Positions 1-8,480 of a stretch of 64,000 nucleotides of DNA are shown here, piece after piece. The stretch is from contig NZ_CP034570.1 in the NCBI RefSeq assembly GCF_003970695.1, positions 1,178,001 through 1,242,000 of the forward strand, written 5' to 3'. Every line of letters starts with the position of its first letter. Position 1 is the stretch's first letter. The notes under the pieces were generated by a model that did no database searches, was not told the origin of the DNA, and saw only the letters and a list, made by a program, of their open reading frames with translations. The translations under genes and the position numbers were made by a program. The stretch is from Maribacter sp. MJ134. GTDB taxonomy: Bacteria; Bacteroidota; Bacteroidia; Flavobacteriales; Flavobacteriaceae.

Positions 1-290
1 TTCTGTGTAACTAATTGAGCTGAATGGCATGTAGTACAATTATTAACAACGGTCATTAACCCTTCTGCCTCCAACAAACCTGTTCTTACGTGAATACCGT
101 CTACTATAGCGTTTGGATTTTCAGCTTTAAGTACCTCCTCCCCTCCTGAAATGTTATCCGGAGCCTTATCCATAAATTCTGTTGGATGTTCTACATAAAA
201 AAAATATAGAACACCAACAGATAATATAAGAGGTAAAGCAATCACCAATCCGTAACTATTTCTATTGGTTTTTTTATTTCTATCGCCCAT
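1..290 (-). CDS. Membrane-anchored c-type cytochrome, 3' end cut by the window edge
   Basis: The frame starts at an ATG at 290 and stays open to base 1, giving 96 residues. Residues 13-32 form one hydrophobic segment, so the protein is probably anchored facing the periplasm. A heme-binding CTTCH lies at residues 85-89 (Cys85, Cys88, His89). The distal Met ligand would lie beyond the edge. The start codon abuts the stop of the upstream molybdoenzyme with no gap, so the two are translationally coupled. By analogy with SorAB-type sulfite dehydrogenases this is the likely electron acceptor of that enzyme. The heme motif is seen directly; the partner role is inferred. Confidence 0.85.
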   Translation of the reverse strand, partial: MGDRNKKTNRNSYGLVIALPLILSVGVLYFFYVEHPTEFMDKAPDNISGGEEVLKAENPNAIVDGIHVRTGLLEAEGLMTVVNNCTTCHSAQLVTQ

Positions 291-1511
291 TTATACAACC
301 TTTACCGCTATTCTATGACAAGCATTATTTAAATAACCTTTAGGGTTCCATCCCGGAAGTATCATAGGTTGCTTTTTTCCAGCAGTATCGGTTGCCCTTG
401 CCCAAACCTCATAATATCCCGTCTTAGGAAATGAAACCCTAGCTTCAAAATGTTGCCACGCCAAACGATTTATTGGTTTTTTTAATTGTGCGGTTTTCCA
501 TGAGTTTCCGAAATCAATGGAGTATTCCAATTTAGAAACTTCCAACTCGCCGGCCCATGCATGTCCCTTAATGGTTAAATTACTATCCCCTTTGATTATC
601 GCTCCTGTCTTTGGATGGGTAATGAGGGATTTAACCGGCATAGATTCTATAATACACATGTTTTCATCCGCAACTTTCTCACCGGGAGCTACCGTTTCAC
701 AAGGAACCCGATAAGAGCTACCGCCCATTTTTTCACCATCATGCACTTTATTGCGCACACTAATTCCCGTTAACCATTTTCCCGAAACAGAAGCTGGCCA
801 ACCACCCGCTACTAATCGTAATGGAAAACCATGGGCCAAAGGAATATCTTTGCCGTTCATCTCATAAGCTAGAAGCGTCTCTTCTTGTATTGCCTTGGCT
901 ATTGGCACTCCTCTAGAAATGGGCTTTTTATTAGGGTTACGGCTTAAGTGAATATCCGCTCCATGGTAACCGATATAAACGGCATTGTCTGTTATTCCAA
1001 CGTCATCCAACACATCTTTTAACCTCACACCAGTCCACTTTGCGCAAGAAACAGCACCAATTGTCCATTGATTTCCCTTGGCCGGTGGATTAAATTCGCT
1101 ACGGCCATTTCCTCCACATTCTAGTGTAAGTTGGTAAGTGTAGGGTTTAAATTTGGTCTTTAGGTCATGGAGCGAATACACTTTGGAATTTTTTACCGAT
1201 TCTCCATCAATCTTTAGGCTCCACTTAGTACTATCAATGTGCTCAGGAATTAAGCCATTATTTCTAATGAACATGTGTTTATTAGGCGTAACGGCGTCAT
1301 TCAATAAATGTGCTTGGGCTTCCATATTCCATGGTTTATCATTTAAAACCACCATTTCCGGATGCTTATGAAATAATTTAAAGGGGTCTGTATCTTGTAG
1401 TGCGATTGGCAGATATCCTTCGGGCATCAACTCCTTATAAACAATATCTACTCCAAGCAACGCAGAGAATGCGCCTATACTTGATTTTCTAATAAAATTT
1501 CTTCTTTCCAA
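291..1511 (-). CDS. Sulfite-oxidase-family molybdopterin oxidoreductase, Tat-exported
   Basis: This 406-residue protein belongs to the sulfite oxidase fold: a molybdopterin domain (about 50-270) and a C-terminal dimerisation domain (about 280-406). Cys132 in LTLECGGNGR is the expected molybdenum ligand. RRNFIRK at residues 3-9 is a twin-arginine signal, so the enzyme is likely exported folded to the periplasm. It probably oxidises sulfite or a related substrate and passes electrons to the cytochrome encoded directly after it. The start is TTG; no in-frame ATG precedes the signal. Family members also reduce other oxo-substrates, so the substrate is not settled. Confidence 0.88.
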   Translation of the reverse strand: MERRNFIRKSSIGAFSALLGVDIVYKELMPEGYLPIALQDTDPFKLFHKHPEMVVLNDKPWNMEAQAHLLNDAVTPNKHMFIRNNGLIPEHIDSTKWSLKIDGESVKNSKVYSLHDLKTKFKPYTYQLTLECGGNGRSEFNPPAKGNQWTIGAVSCAKWTGVRLKDVLDDVGITDNAVYIGYHGADIHLSRNPNKKPISRGVPIAKAIQEETLLAYEMNGKDIPLAHGFPLRLVAGGWPASVSGKWLTGISVRNKVHDGEKMGGSSYRVPCETVAPGEKVADENMCIIESMPVKSLITHPKTGAIIKGDSNLTIKGHAWAGELEVSKLEYSIDFGNSWKTAQLKKPINRLAWQHFEARVSFPKTGYYEVWARATDTAGKKQPMILPGWNPKGYLNNACHRIAVKVV

Positions 1512-1565
1512 GGCGTAAAAGATATGTCTTAAAGTTACACTTTTTAGCGAATTTCATGGCGGTTT

Positions 1566-1865
1566 CTAAACCTCTATAGTCCTACCCTTCTTGCTGCCTT
1601 TGAAAATGTATGTATACAGCCACATTATAGTAAAAGTAGGGATAACATCAAGTCCTGGAATTATCTCTTCTATAAAGGTAATGATTCCAGCAGCCTGACC
1701 AATTTTACCCTTATACATACGGGTCATTAACCAGCCGGACAAAGGGGCCCAAAGAATATCCGAGAAATCACCTAGAAAAGGCACGGCGAACGAGAGCATT
1801 CCAATTCCATCAAAAAGTAGGCCCAGGAATAAATTTTTATATTTTTTATCTTTTGTTTTAGACAT
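1566..1865 (-). CDS. Small conserved membrane protein of unknown function
   Basis: About 99 residues, starting at ATG 1865 with MSKTKDKK; a TTG six bases upstream is less likely. After a basic N-terminus the protein has hydrophobic stretches around residues 12-45 and 75-92, with a GLDVIPTFT-type segment before the last helix. I do not recognise a named domain with certainty. It lies between the molybdoenzyme and folE on the same strand, with gaps of 54 and 95 bases, so it is probably transcribed alone or with the sulfite-oxidase pair. Confidence 0.6.
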   Translation of the reverse strand: MSKTKDKKYKNLFLGLLFDGIGMLSFAVPFLGDFSDILWAPLSGWLMTRMYKGKIGQAAGIITFIEEIIPGLDVIPTFTIMWLYTYIFKGSKKGRTIEV

Positions 1866-1960
1866 GTGCAAATATTAATGTTCTGTTGTTATAGTACAAC
1901 AAAGATGCCAAAAACAAATATAAAGCTTATAACAAAGGGGCTATCAGCAGTAGTATAAGA

Positions 1961-2560
1961 TTACGATAAATTAGAACTGATCAATTTCAAAAATTCGTTT
2001 CTCGTCTCTATTTTCTCAAATTGACCTCTAAATCCAGAAGTTGTCGTAACAGAATTCTGTTTTTGCACACCGCGCATCATCATGCACATATGAGATGCCT
2101 CAATTACTACGGCCACACCCTTGGGCTTTAGCGTATTGTTGATACACTCCAGAATATCATGCGTTAGCCTTTCCTGTACCTGAAGTCTTCTCGCAAAAAC
2201 ATCAACAATTCTAGGTATTTTACTCAACCCGACAATATGTCCGTTAGGAATGTAGGCTACGTGGGCTTTACCAAAGAATGGTAACATATGGTGTTCACAT
2301 AAAGAATAGAGTTCTATATCCTTTATGATAACCATGTCATCATAATCCTCCTTGAACATGGCGCCTTTTAATATTTCTTCGGCATTTTGCTTGTATCCTT
2401 GCGTTAAGAAAAGCATTGCTTTTGCAGCACGTTCAGGAGTCTTGACAAGACCTTCTCGAGAAACATCTTCTCCAATTTCATCGATGATGGATGAGAATCT
2501 ATTTTTAACCTCATCCGTGATTTCTAAGTTGTATTCTTCTAAATTTCTATAAGGAGACAT
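1961..2560 (-). CDS. folE: GTP cyclohydrolase I
   Basis: FolE converts GTP to 7,8-dihydroneopterin triphosphate, the first step of tetrahydrofolate and pterin synthesis, in the cytosol. The 199-residue length is normal for the bacterial enzyme. The zinc ligands are visible as Cys88 and His91 in LCEHH, and Cys159 in HMCMMMRG. The TPERAAKAM segment (41-49) and the C-terminal [12 protein letters not shown] are family hallmarks. It starts at ATG 2560, and a candidate promoter -7 element lies about 35 bases upstream. No other folate gene is adjacent. Confidence 0.97.
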   Translation of the reverse strand: MSPYRNLEEYNLEITDEVKNRFSSIIDEIGEDVSREGLVKTPERAAKAMLFLTQGYKQNAEEILKGAMFKEDYDDMVIIKDIELYSLCEHHMLPFFGKAHVAYIPNGHIVGLSKIPRIVDVFARRLQVQERLTHDILECINNTLKPKGVAVVIEASHMCMMMRGVQKQNSVTTTSGFRGQFEKIETRNEFLKLISSNLS

Positions 2561-2594
2561 TTATTTTGTTTAAATTTTTCAATTAATCTTTAAA

Positions 2595-2602
2595 CAAATT
2601 TA
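2595..2602 (-). promoter_or_regulatory. Candidate Bacteroidota -7 element for folE
   Basis: Read on the minus strand this is TAAATTTG, matching the Bacteroidota consensus TAnnTTTG, 34 bases upstream of the folE start. A TTG lies upstream at 2617-2619, but the 14-base spacing is shorter than usual, so this call is tentative. Confidence 0.35.
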
Positions 2603-2802
2603 AAGATTTAATTATTCAAGCACTACATTTCAGCCAAAATAATACGTTAAAATTTCAACGACCCGAAAACAATAGATAAAAAGTGTGGGCATTTAATTTC
2701 CATATATTATTTTCTTCAAGAGATTAAATTGAAATATGGTCGGCTTCTCATATTTTGCCATGTCCACACCATTCGCTAATTTCACTCTTTAGACAAATTT
2801 AA

Positions 2803-3483
2803 ATGATAAAAGCAACAAACCTTCATAAATACTATGGAGATTTAGAAGTACTTAAAGGTGTTGATTTACACATTACAAAAGGTGAGATAGTTTCCATCGT
2901 TGGTGCTTCAGGAGCAGGAAAGACAACCCTTTTACAGATTCTTGGCACATTGGATGTGCAATCTAACAGGAAAGACAGCAGTTTGTTGATAAATGATACG
3001 GAGACCAGCTCCTTAAACGACAAGGAGTTGGCCCGGTTTAGGAACGAACACATAGGCTTTATTTTTCAGTTTCATCAACTACTTCCAGAATTTACGGCCA
3101 TAGAGAACGTTTGTTTGCCTGCATTTATCAAAAAAACTTCAAAGCCTGATGCTGAAAAGCGCGCTAAAGAACTCTTGGATTTCTTAGGCCTCAAAGACCG
3201 TTATCTTCATAAACCAGCCGAATTATCGGGGGGCGAGCAACAGCGGGTTGCCGTAGCAAGAGCTCTGATAAATAATCCTTCAATAATTTTCGCCGATGAG
3301 CCAAGCGGTAATCTAGACTCTGAGAGTGCGGATAAGCTTCACAATCTATTTTTTGAACTACGGGAAAAATTTGGACAAACCTTCGTTATTGTTACGCATA
3401 ATGAAGACCTGGCCGAAATGGCCGATAGGAAGCTTACCATGGTCGATGGTAAAATTGTAAATAAAGCCGTGATAGCTTCTTAA
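2803..3483 (+). CDS. ABC transporter ATP-binding protein, LolD/MacB-type
   Basis: A 226-residue nucleotide-binding subunit. Walker A is GASGAGKT (34-41), the Q-loop lies in [12 protein letters not shown] (about 87-97), the signature is LSGGEQQ (141-147), Walker B runs 161-166 (IIFADE), and the H-loop is VTHNE near the end. The [14 protein letters not shown] pattern is typical of the LolD/MacB/FtsE group, which drives lipoprotein release or export. No permease is adjacent, so the partner must lie elsewhere; in flavobacteria the lolD-like gene often stands apart. It may be co-transcribed with the CPBP protease 13 bases downstream. Confidence 0.9.
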   Translation: MIKATNLHKYYGDLEVLKGVDLHITKGEIVSIVGASGAGKTTLLQILGTLDVQSNRKDSSLLINDTETSSLNDKELARFRNEHIGFIFQFHQLLPEFTAIENVCLPAFIKKTSKPDAEKRAKELLDFLGLKDRYLHKPAELSGGEQQRVAVARALINNPSIIFADEPSGNLDSESADKLHNLFFELREKFGQTFVIVTHNEDLAEMADRKLTMVDGKIVNKAVIAS

Positions 3484-3496
3484 TTATGTGATATCT

Positions 3497-4054
3497 ATGC
3501 TACAAGAGCTTTGGAGTTATATTAAGAATCCAAATTATACCGAAGACGCCAATCAAGATTTCAGTTATCGATTTCGTACGCTAGTAGTTTTGACCGCGCT
3601 TTCCATTATGGCGAGTATAGTGCTTGGGTTAACGATTGCTGCCTTCCAAGGACTGTTTCAATTAGATCTAGGCAAACACGCCATAGATGACCTTGTTGAA
3701 AATTATCCACCTGTGTATCTCTTTTTGGGAGCAGTAGTGCTGGCTCCTGTCTTGGAGGAACTTCTATTCAGGGGACCTATGATTTTCTTTAAACGTAAAT
3801 CTTATTTTCCGATCATCTATTATGCCCTAACCCTCATATTTGGTTTTTACCATATTACTAATTTTGAAATAACCACTACCATAATTCTCATGTCTCCCCT
3901 ACTCGTCTCCCCCCAATTATTCGTAGGCAGTGCTTTAGGTTTTATTAGAGTCCGTTTTGGACTTCTTTGGGCTATTGGTCTTCATGCGCTTTATAACCTT
4001 TTATTGGTTGGTCCTATACTTTTGTTAAAGGTTTTAAATATACCCTTGGAATGA
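3497..4054 (+). CDS. CPBP-family intramembrane glutamic protease
   Basis: About 185 residues from ATG 3497; an upstream in-frame GTG at 3488 is less likely. Several transmembrane segments are visible. The family motifs occur in order: EELLFRGPM with the catalytic Glu pair and Arg, then a His in FYHITNF, then HALYNLLL near the C-terminus. CPBP (CAAX protease and bacteriocin-processing) proteins act in the membrane, for example on prenylated or bacteriocin-like peptides; the substrate here is unknown. Its stop codon overlaps the next ATG (ATGA), so it is co-translated with the DUF2400 gene. Confidence 0.85.
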   Translation: MLQELWSYIKNPNYTEDANQDFSYRFRTLVVLTALSIMASIVLGLTIAAFQGLFQLDLGKHAIDDLVENYPPVYLFLGAVVLAPVLEELLFRGPMIFFKRKSYFPIIYYALTLIFGFYHITNFEITTTIILMSPLLVSPQLFVGSALGFIRVRFGLLWAIGLHALYNLLLVGPILLLKVLNIPLE

Positions 4055-4815
4055 CCAAAGCAGCATTGAAGGAATTTTTGGACGAAAAAGTAATGGCCTA
4101 TAATAATCCAAAGTTCCTAGAATCGGACCCCATACAAATACCCCACGGATTTCACCGCAAGGAAGATGTTGAAATCAGTGCGTTTCTAACCGCCACCATA
4201 GCTTGGGGCAACCGCAAAAGTATTATCAACAACAGCCGAAAATTAATGCGCCTTATGGATGAAAGTCCGTTTGAGTTCGTCATGCACCATACCGAGGATG
4301 ACTTACACCACTTGCAGGATTTCGTTCATCGTACCTTTAACGGACTAGATTTAGCTTTTTTTGTAAATAGTCTGCAACATATTTACAAAAATCATGACGG
4401 TCTGGAAGGCATCTTTACAAAATATCAAGAGAAGGATTCGCTCCAGCCTACGATATCTAAATTTAAAGAAATATTTTTTGAGCTTCCGCATCAGACTCGT
4501 ACAACAAAACACGTTTCCGATCCTCTAAAAGGTTCCGCTGCAAAACGCATTAATATGTTTCTCCGATGGATGGTGAGAGATGCCAACACCGATGTCGATT
4601 TCGGATTATGGAAGCACATACCCGCTTCAAAACTTTCATGTCCGCTCGATGTTCATTCCGGGAACGTGGCCCGAAAATTAAAATTATTAAAGCGAAAACA
4701 GAACGATGCTAAAGCTTTGGCAGAGCTTGATGCAAATTTGAGGAAGTTAGACCCGCTTGATCCTGTAAAATATGATTTTGCCCTATTTGGATTAGGGGTT
4801 TTTGAAAAGTTTTAA
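4051..4815 (+). CDS. TIGR02757/DUF2400 family protein
   Basis: A 254-residue cytosolic protein with the features of the DUF2400 family: an N-terminal DPIQIPHGF segment, FLTATIAWGNRKSI (about 45-58), RWMVR in the middle, and a C-terminal region with CPLDVHSGNVARKL and DPLDPVKYDFALFGLG. No biochemical function is established. It overlaps the CPBP gene by 4 bases and the convergent peroxidase gene by 4 bases at its 3' end. Confidence 0.85.
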   Translation: MTKAALKEFLDEKVMAYNNPKFLESDPIQIPHGFHRKEDVEISAFLTATIAWGNRKSIINNSRKLMRLMDESPFEFVMHHTEDDLHHLQDFVHRTFNGLDLAFFVNSLQHIYKNHDGLEGIFTKYQEKDSLQPTISKFKEIFFELPHQTRTTKHVSDPLKGSAAKRINMFLRWMVRDANTDVDFGLWKHIPASKLSCPLDVHSGNVARKLKLLKRKQNDAKALAELDANLRKLDPLDPVKYDFALFGLGVFEKF

Positions 4816-6614
4816 TACTTGTCCACATTTACGTCTGTAAGTGTTTTTACGAAAGCTACCAAAGCCATTTGTTCTTTCTTGGTTAAGTTTAACTCATCAA
4901 AAGGAAGCGTTTGTCTTTCTAGTTCAAAACCCATTCCTGCTCCTCCACCCTTATTATAAAAATCCATGACTTCCTCCAAGGTTGCATATACACCATTATG
5001 CATATAGGGCGCTGTTACTTCGACATTACGTACCGTAGGTGTCTTGAACATTCCACGGTGCAACTCTTCCTCGAATCTCCAAAAGAAACCCAAATCGTCA
5101 TCCAGTTCTCTGTTGCTATTGGTTTTAGGCACACCTATGACCTCTTTTTCCGTTTCGGTGTAGAATGGAGGTACCGTTCCGTTGGTCAAGGGCATAAAAT
5201 GGCATGTTGCACATAAAGCTTTCCCCATAAAAAGATTCATTCCTAGTTTTTCTTCACTAGTAAAGGTGTTTTCTTCTCCCCTTATATTCTTATCAAATTT
5301 AGAGTTAAAACCATTTAAGGTCCCCACATAGGCAGAGATCGCATTAATAACATGAGTGTTCTTTAAGTGCACATCTCCAAAAACATTTTTAAACATTTTT
5401 TCATAAAGGGTATCTTGTAATATCTTATCAGAAAACTGATGTACCGTAGCGTTAAATTCCTTTTTATTAGTAAATACAGCAGAAATTTGATCGTTTAAAG
5501 TTGGCGAGCGTCCGTCCCAAAAGAAATTTTTCTGATAAATAGAATTTATTAATGTTGGGGTATTACGTTCTAACGGTTTTTGAGCGTTATCCAAATTTAC
5601 TGTTAGCCCATCTGCATAAGCTTTTTCTGGGTTATGACAGGTTGCACAGGCCATTTTACCATTAGCAGCCAGTTTCTTATCCATAAAAAGTCTCTTCCCC
5701 AATACTATTTTTTCAGGTGTCGGGTGTCTTTCTATAGGCGGTGTAAAATAAGTTTTATTAAAGGAGTTGTTTTCAAAAAAAGTGGTCGCTTCAAAATTGA
5801 AAGGTTTATTATCTACATTCTCCCATTCACCGCTTTTATTCCTAATCGCTGTCCAGTCCCTAGTAATAGGGTTAAAATAATCCCTTATGAAGACAAATCT
5901 GTCAAAAGAATCAAAATCTTCATTTCTTTTAATATAGTTAATAGCTTTGTTGATATTTCCTATGAAAGACGAATCTAAACTTTCTGATTTGTCCTTTATT
6001 ATTTGAGCCAATGTTAGTTCATAGCATTTTTTCAGATTTTCTAAGGAAATAGAGGTTTCCGAAATACCCAAATGACTAACTGGCGTATCAAAACCCGATA
6101 TACTGTGACTAACAATCCTTAATAACTGCTGATGCACAGCTATAAAAAATCGCTGGGAAGTCAAAGGCCTATTAGCAATTGTTTGTATTAAATTTTTCAA
6201 TAGCCCTTTTGTCATACGAACTTCTACCTTAAACTGCTCTTTTGAAAGAGCCCCATCATAGATGCTTTCTTCAATCTTTTGAAGACCAAAGGGCTTCATA
6301 ATTTTACCCGTATCCTCCTTGTATACTGGAAGTGCAGGTCCATTGGCTCTATGCCCTACTTCTGGATTTAGATATGAGGCATATGGTTCTGCCTTTTTAA
6401 ATTCCTGTCTTGCTAAAATAAAAATTCGCTTTGCTTCGCTATTAGAAGGATTTAATGTGGATAATGTATCCATATAAAGAGCACAATTAGTCGCCGCCTG
6501 TAAGTAAAGGTTTTGTACTTTTTCCCATTTTGGGCGTGGTATTCCTTTTTTCTTTTGACATGAACTACCTAAAAAAAGAATCAAGATAAAAATGAGGTTA
6601 TAGTTGAGTTTCAT
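4812..6614 (-). CDS. Lipoprotein diheme cytochrome c peroxidase with an imelysin-like N-terminal domain
   Basis: The 600-residue protein has a lipobox (LGSSC, Cys19), an alpha-helical N-terminal region (about 30-290) and a MauG/cytochrome c peroxidase module (about 300-600). Two heme motifs are present: CATCH at 323-327 and CATCH at 468-472. Typical CCPs are about 330 residues, so the N-terminal half is extra. It contains AEPYASYLNPEV and GLQKIEE (about 110-116), which resemble the EfeO/imelysin family and its GxHxxE motif with Gln in place of His. It probably acts in the periplasm on peroxide or an organic substrate. It follows the PhoX-like gene on the same strand after a hairpin. Confidence 0.88.
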   Translation of the reverse strand: MKLNYNLIFILILFLGSSCQKKKGIPRPKWEKVQNLYLQAATNCALYMDTLSTLNPSNSEAKRIFILARQEFKKAEPYASYLNPEVGHRANGPALPVYKEDTGKIMKPFGLQKIEESIYDGALSKEQFKVEVRMTKGLLKNLIQTIANRPLTSQRFFIAVHQQLLRIVSHSISGFDTPVSHLGISETSISLENLKKCYELTLAQIIKDKSESLDSSFIGNINKAINYIKRNEDFDSFDRFVFIRDYFNPITRDWTAIRNKSGEWENVDNKPFNFEATTFFENNSFNKTYFTPPIERHPTPEKIVLGKRLFMDKKLAANGKMACATCHNPEKAYADGLTVNLDNAQKPLERNTPTLINSIYQKNFFWDGRSPTLNDQISAVFTNKKEFNATVHQFSDKILQDTLYEKMFKNVFGDVHLKNTHVINAISAYVGTLNGFNSKFDKNIRGEENTFTSEEKLGMNLFMGKALCATCHFMPLTNGTVPPFYTETEKEVIGVPKTNSNRELDDDLGFFWRFEEELHRGMFKTPTVRNVEVTAPYMHNGVYATLEEVMDFYNKGGGAGMGFELERQTLPFDELNLTKKEQMALVAFVKTLTDVNVDKY

Positions 6615-6638
6615 TAGTTATGATTGAAAAGTTAAATT

Positions 6639-6674
6639 AAAAGAGCCTCCATTTTACAATGGAGACCCTCTTTT
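6639..6674 (-). terminator. Hairpin between the PhoX-like and peroxidase genes
   Basis: AAAAGAG and CTCCATT pair with AATGGAG and CTCTTTT across a 4-base loop, with a small internal bulge. On the minus strand the stem ends in CTCTTTT followed by an AT-rich run, 17 bases past the stop of the PhoX-like gene. It looks like a terminator or attenuator that reduces read-through into the peroxidase gene, which begins 24 bases later. Confidence 0.7.
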
Positions 6675-6691
6675 AAATACGTAATCTAAAA

Positions 6692-8275
6692 TTAACGGGG
6701 CAAACCTTTAAGAATAACAATTTGGCCCCCTTGGTCATCCTCTCTTGCACCTGCTGCAATAGCTTCTGCATTGGTTTCCATATCATGACCATCCAAGCCT
6801 TTAAAATCATCACTCTCCCAATAGTGCGGTTGTAAGTTTAAAAGGAAGGTTCCTGGTTCTCCCACCTTATCGGATATGTCTACGAGTGCCCCAAACTCTC
6901 CGCTAAAACCAGTACTCCCGGTCGGGTCTAAATCTTGCCTAACTATCATCTCCAATACTACTCTGGAATTATTTCCGTTTAAATCCGTTTGATAAATGTA
7001 TGCCGCATGACCTCTATCAAAAGAATTAGGGTCTTCTTGTAGATAGATAAAATTTTCAGTGACCGTAATATTGTCAGGGCTTTGTAATTCAGCAAGATTA
7101 CCATCTGCGTTATTGGTGTCGGTATTCCCGCTAATTATCTGGGTTAATTTCCCGGTTAATGGGGAATCTTCGTCCAATTCTAATTTGTAGGCCGTACCCC
7201 AGTCGTTGTAGGTTCCTCTTCCTGGGCCTCTACCCGTTACCGCAAAGAATATATTTCTACCCAATGCATCAGACCCTTTCTGATAATCTACATCTTCAAC
7301 CCTCATAAAAGCAGAAGCAAAAACACCAACACAAGCATCTTCCATTTCAGATTTGGTTAACGCTGCACCGTCTACAATTTCCACAAACTCCACGTCATAT
7401 GTGACCTGAAAATCCAAATTAGATTCGTTATAAATGGTATTCGCCTGAACATCTTTAAGGCCGCCTGCACCATCGGAAACCTGCTTTAACCTAAGTACAT
7501 ATATTTTTCCTCCATCTAAGTCTGCATCTCCATTTTCCGAATAGTATAATGTTACTTGACCTTCAGAACCACTAGAATCATCGTCCCCGCCTATTATAAC
7601 CGTCTTACCGGCATAAGCGTCTTTGGGTAGCGGCACCGCATTTTCCCAAGCAAATTCTCCTAGGGCGTCCAAACCAAAATCAGCGGTCGGCGTTGGTGTA
7701 ACTATATATGGATCTATTCCTTTTACGTCATAATTAAAACTTTCTGAAGCGGAAAGAAACAAATCTGTAGCACCACCGTGAATTTCTGCCTCCCACATGG
7801 TTGCTGAACACTGTCTCGCAAAATCAGCTACTCCAGAATTTAGTAACCAATCTCCTTCCAATGGATTTAAATTTGCATCTAGTTTAATACGAGCAACACC
7901 ATAGTCATCTTCGGCATTTACAACATATAAATACCCATCACTATTTGGGTCTCTTAAAAACCCGGCACCATCCTGGGCTCCTACTAATTGGAATCCATTG
8001 GACAATGTATCTCTGGTGCTAATTAAGGAGTACGCCTTAACAAAATTGAATTGCGGTTGAATGGCTACCAGAGGCTCTAAGGCAGATTTGTTTTCGAACA
8101 TTCCAGGCATAATAGTGAGGTCCTCACCATCTTTTCCGTCCTCACCGTCGATTCCATCAACACCATCAACGCCGTCAATACCATCAATACCATCTTCCGG
8201 GTTACAACTCCATAAAGAAATACCAATGAATGACCAGAACATTGCCCTGATCAATAATTTTTTTGATTTTTTCAT
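6692..8275 (-). CDS. PhoX/DUF839-like lipoprotein with a short collagen-like repeat
   Basis: About 527 residues from ATG 8275 (MKKSKKLL). The signal ends in LWSC with lipid-anchored Cys24. Residues 27-50 are eight consecutive x-Asp-Gly triplets, a collagen-like tether. The rest resembles the DUF839/PhoX beta-propeller family, with NIFFAVTGRG and SPDNITV (about 400). PhoX enzymes are calcium- and iron-dependent phosphatases, but I cannot confirm the metal ligands here, so phosphatase activity is an inference. The peroxidase gene follows on the same strand. The start chosen gives a normal signal peptide; upstream alternatives do not. Confidence 0.72.
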   Translation of the reverse strand: MKKSKKLLIRAMFWSFIGISLWSCNPEDGIDGIDGVDGVDGIDGEDGKDGEDLTIMPGMFENKSALEPLVAIQPQFNFVKAYSLISTRDTLSNGFQLVGAQDGAGFLRDPNSDGYLYVVNAEDDYGVARIKLDANLNPLEGDWLLNSGVADFARQCSATMWEAEIHGGATDLFLSASESFNYDVKGIDPYIVTPTPTADFGLDALGEFAWENAVPLPKDAYAGKTVIIGGDDDSSGSEGQVTLYYSENGDADLDGGKIYVLRLKQVSDGAGGLKDVQANTIYNESNLDFQVTYDVEFVEIVDGAALTKSEMEDACVGVFASAFMRVEDVDYQKGSDALGRNIFFAVTGRGPGRGTYNDWGTAYKLELDEDSPLTGKLTQIISGNTDTNNADGNLAELQSPDNITVTENFIYLQEDPNSFDRGHAAYIYQTDLNGNNSRVVLEMIVRQDLDPTGSTGFSGEFGALVDISDKVGEPGTFLLNLQPHYWESDDFKGLDGHDMETNAEAIAAGAREDDQGGQIVILKGLPR

Positions 8276-8308
8276 TTTAGTAATAGTTTTAAGGTTATAA
8301 ATTTTCCT

Positions 8309-8316
8309 CAAAATTA
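8309..8316 (-). promoter_or_regulatory. Candidate -7 element for the PhoX-like gene
   Basis: TAATTTTG on the minus strand matches TAnnTTTG, 33 bases before the chosen ATG. I see no TTG at proper spacing upstream, so support is partial. Confidence 0.3.
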
Positions 8317-8480
8317 TCACGACGACCTTAGGTTAAGGTATACTGAAAATTAGCATTATATTTTTTTAGTTTTAAGAAACCGTTAGCATGTAAAGTAATC
8401 GTAAGGTGATCATAAAGCCCAAATAAACTTAATGTTAAGCGCTCCCCAAACCCCATTTTCTAGGGACCTTAGAAACCTTT

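Noticed and set aside
8061-8300. Proline/serine-rich open frame opposite the collagen-like repeat
   Set aside because: It is the antisense shadow of the x-Asp-Gly codons of the PhoX-like gene.
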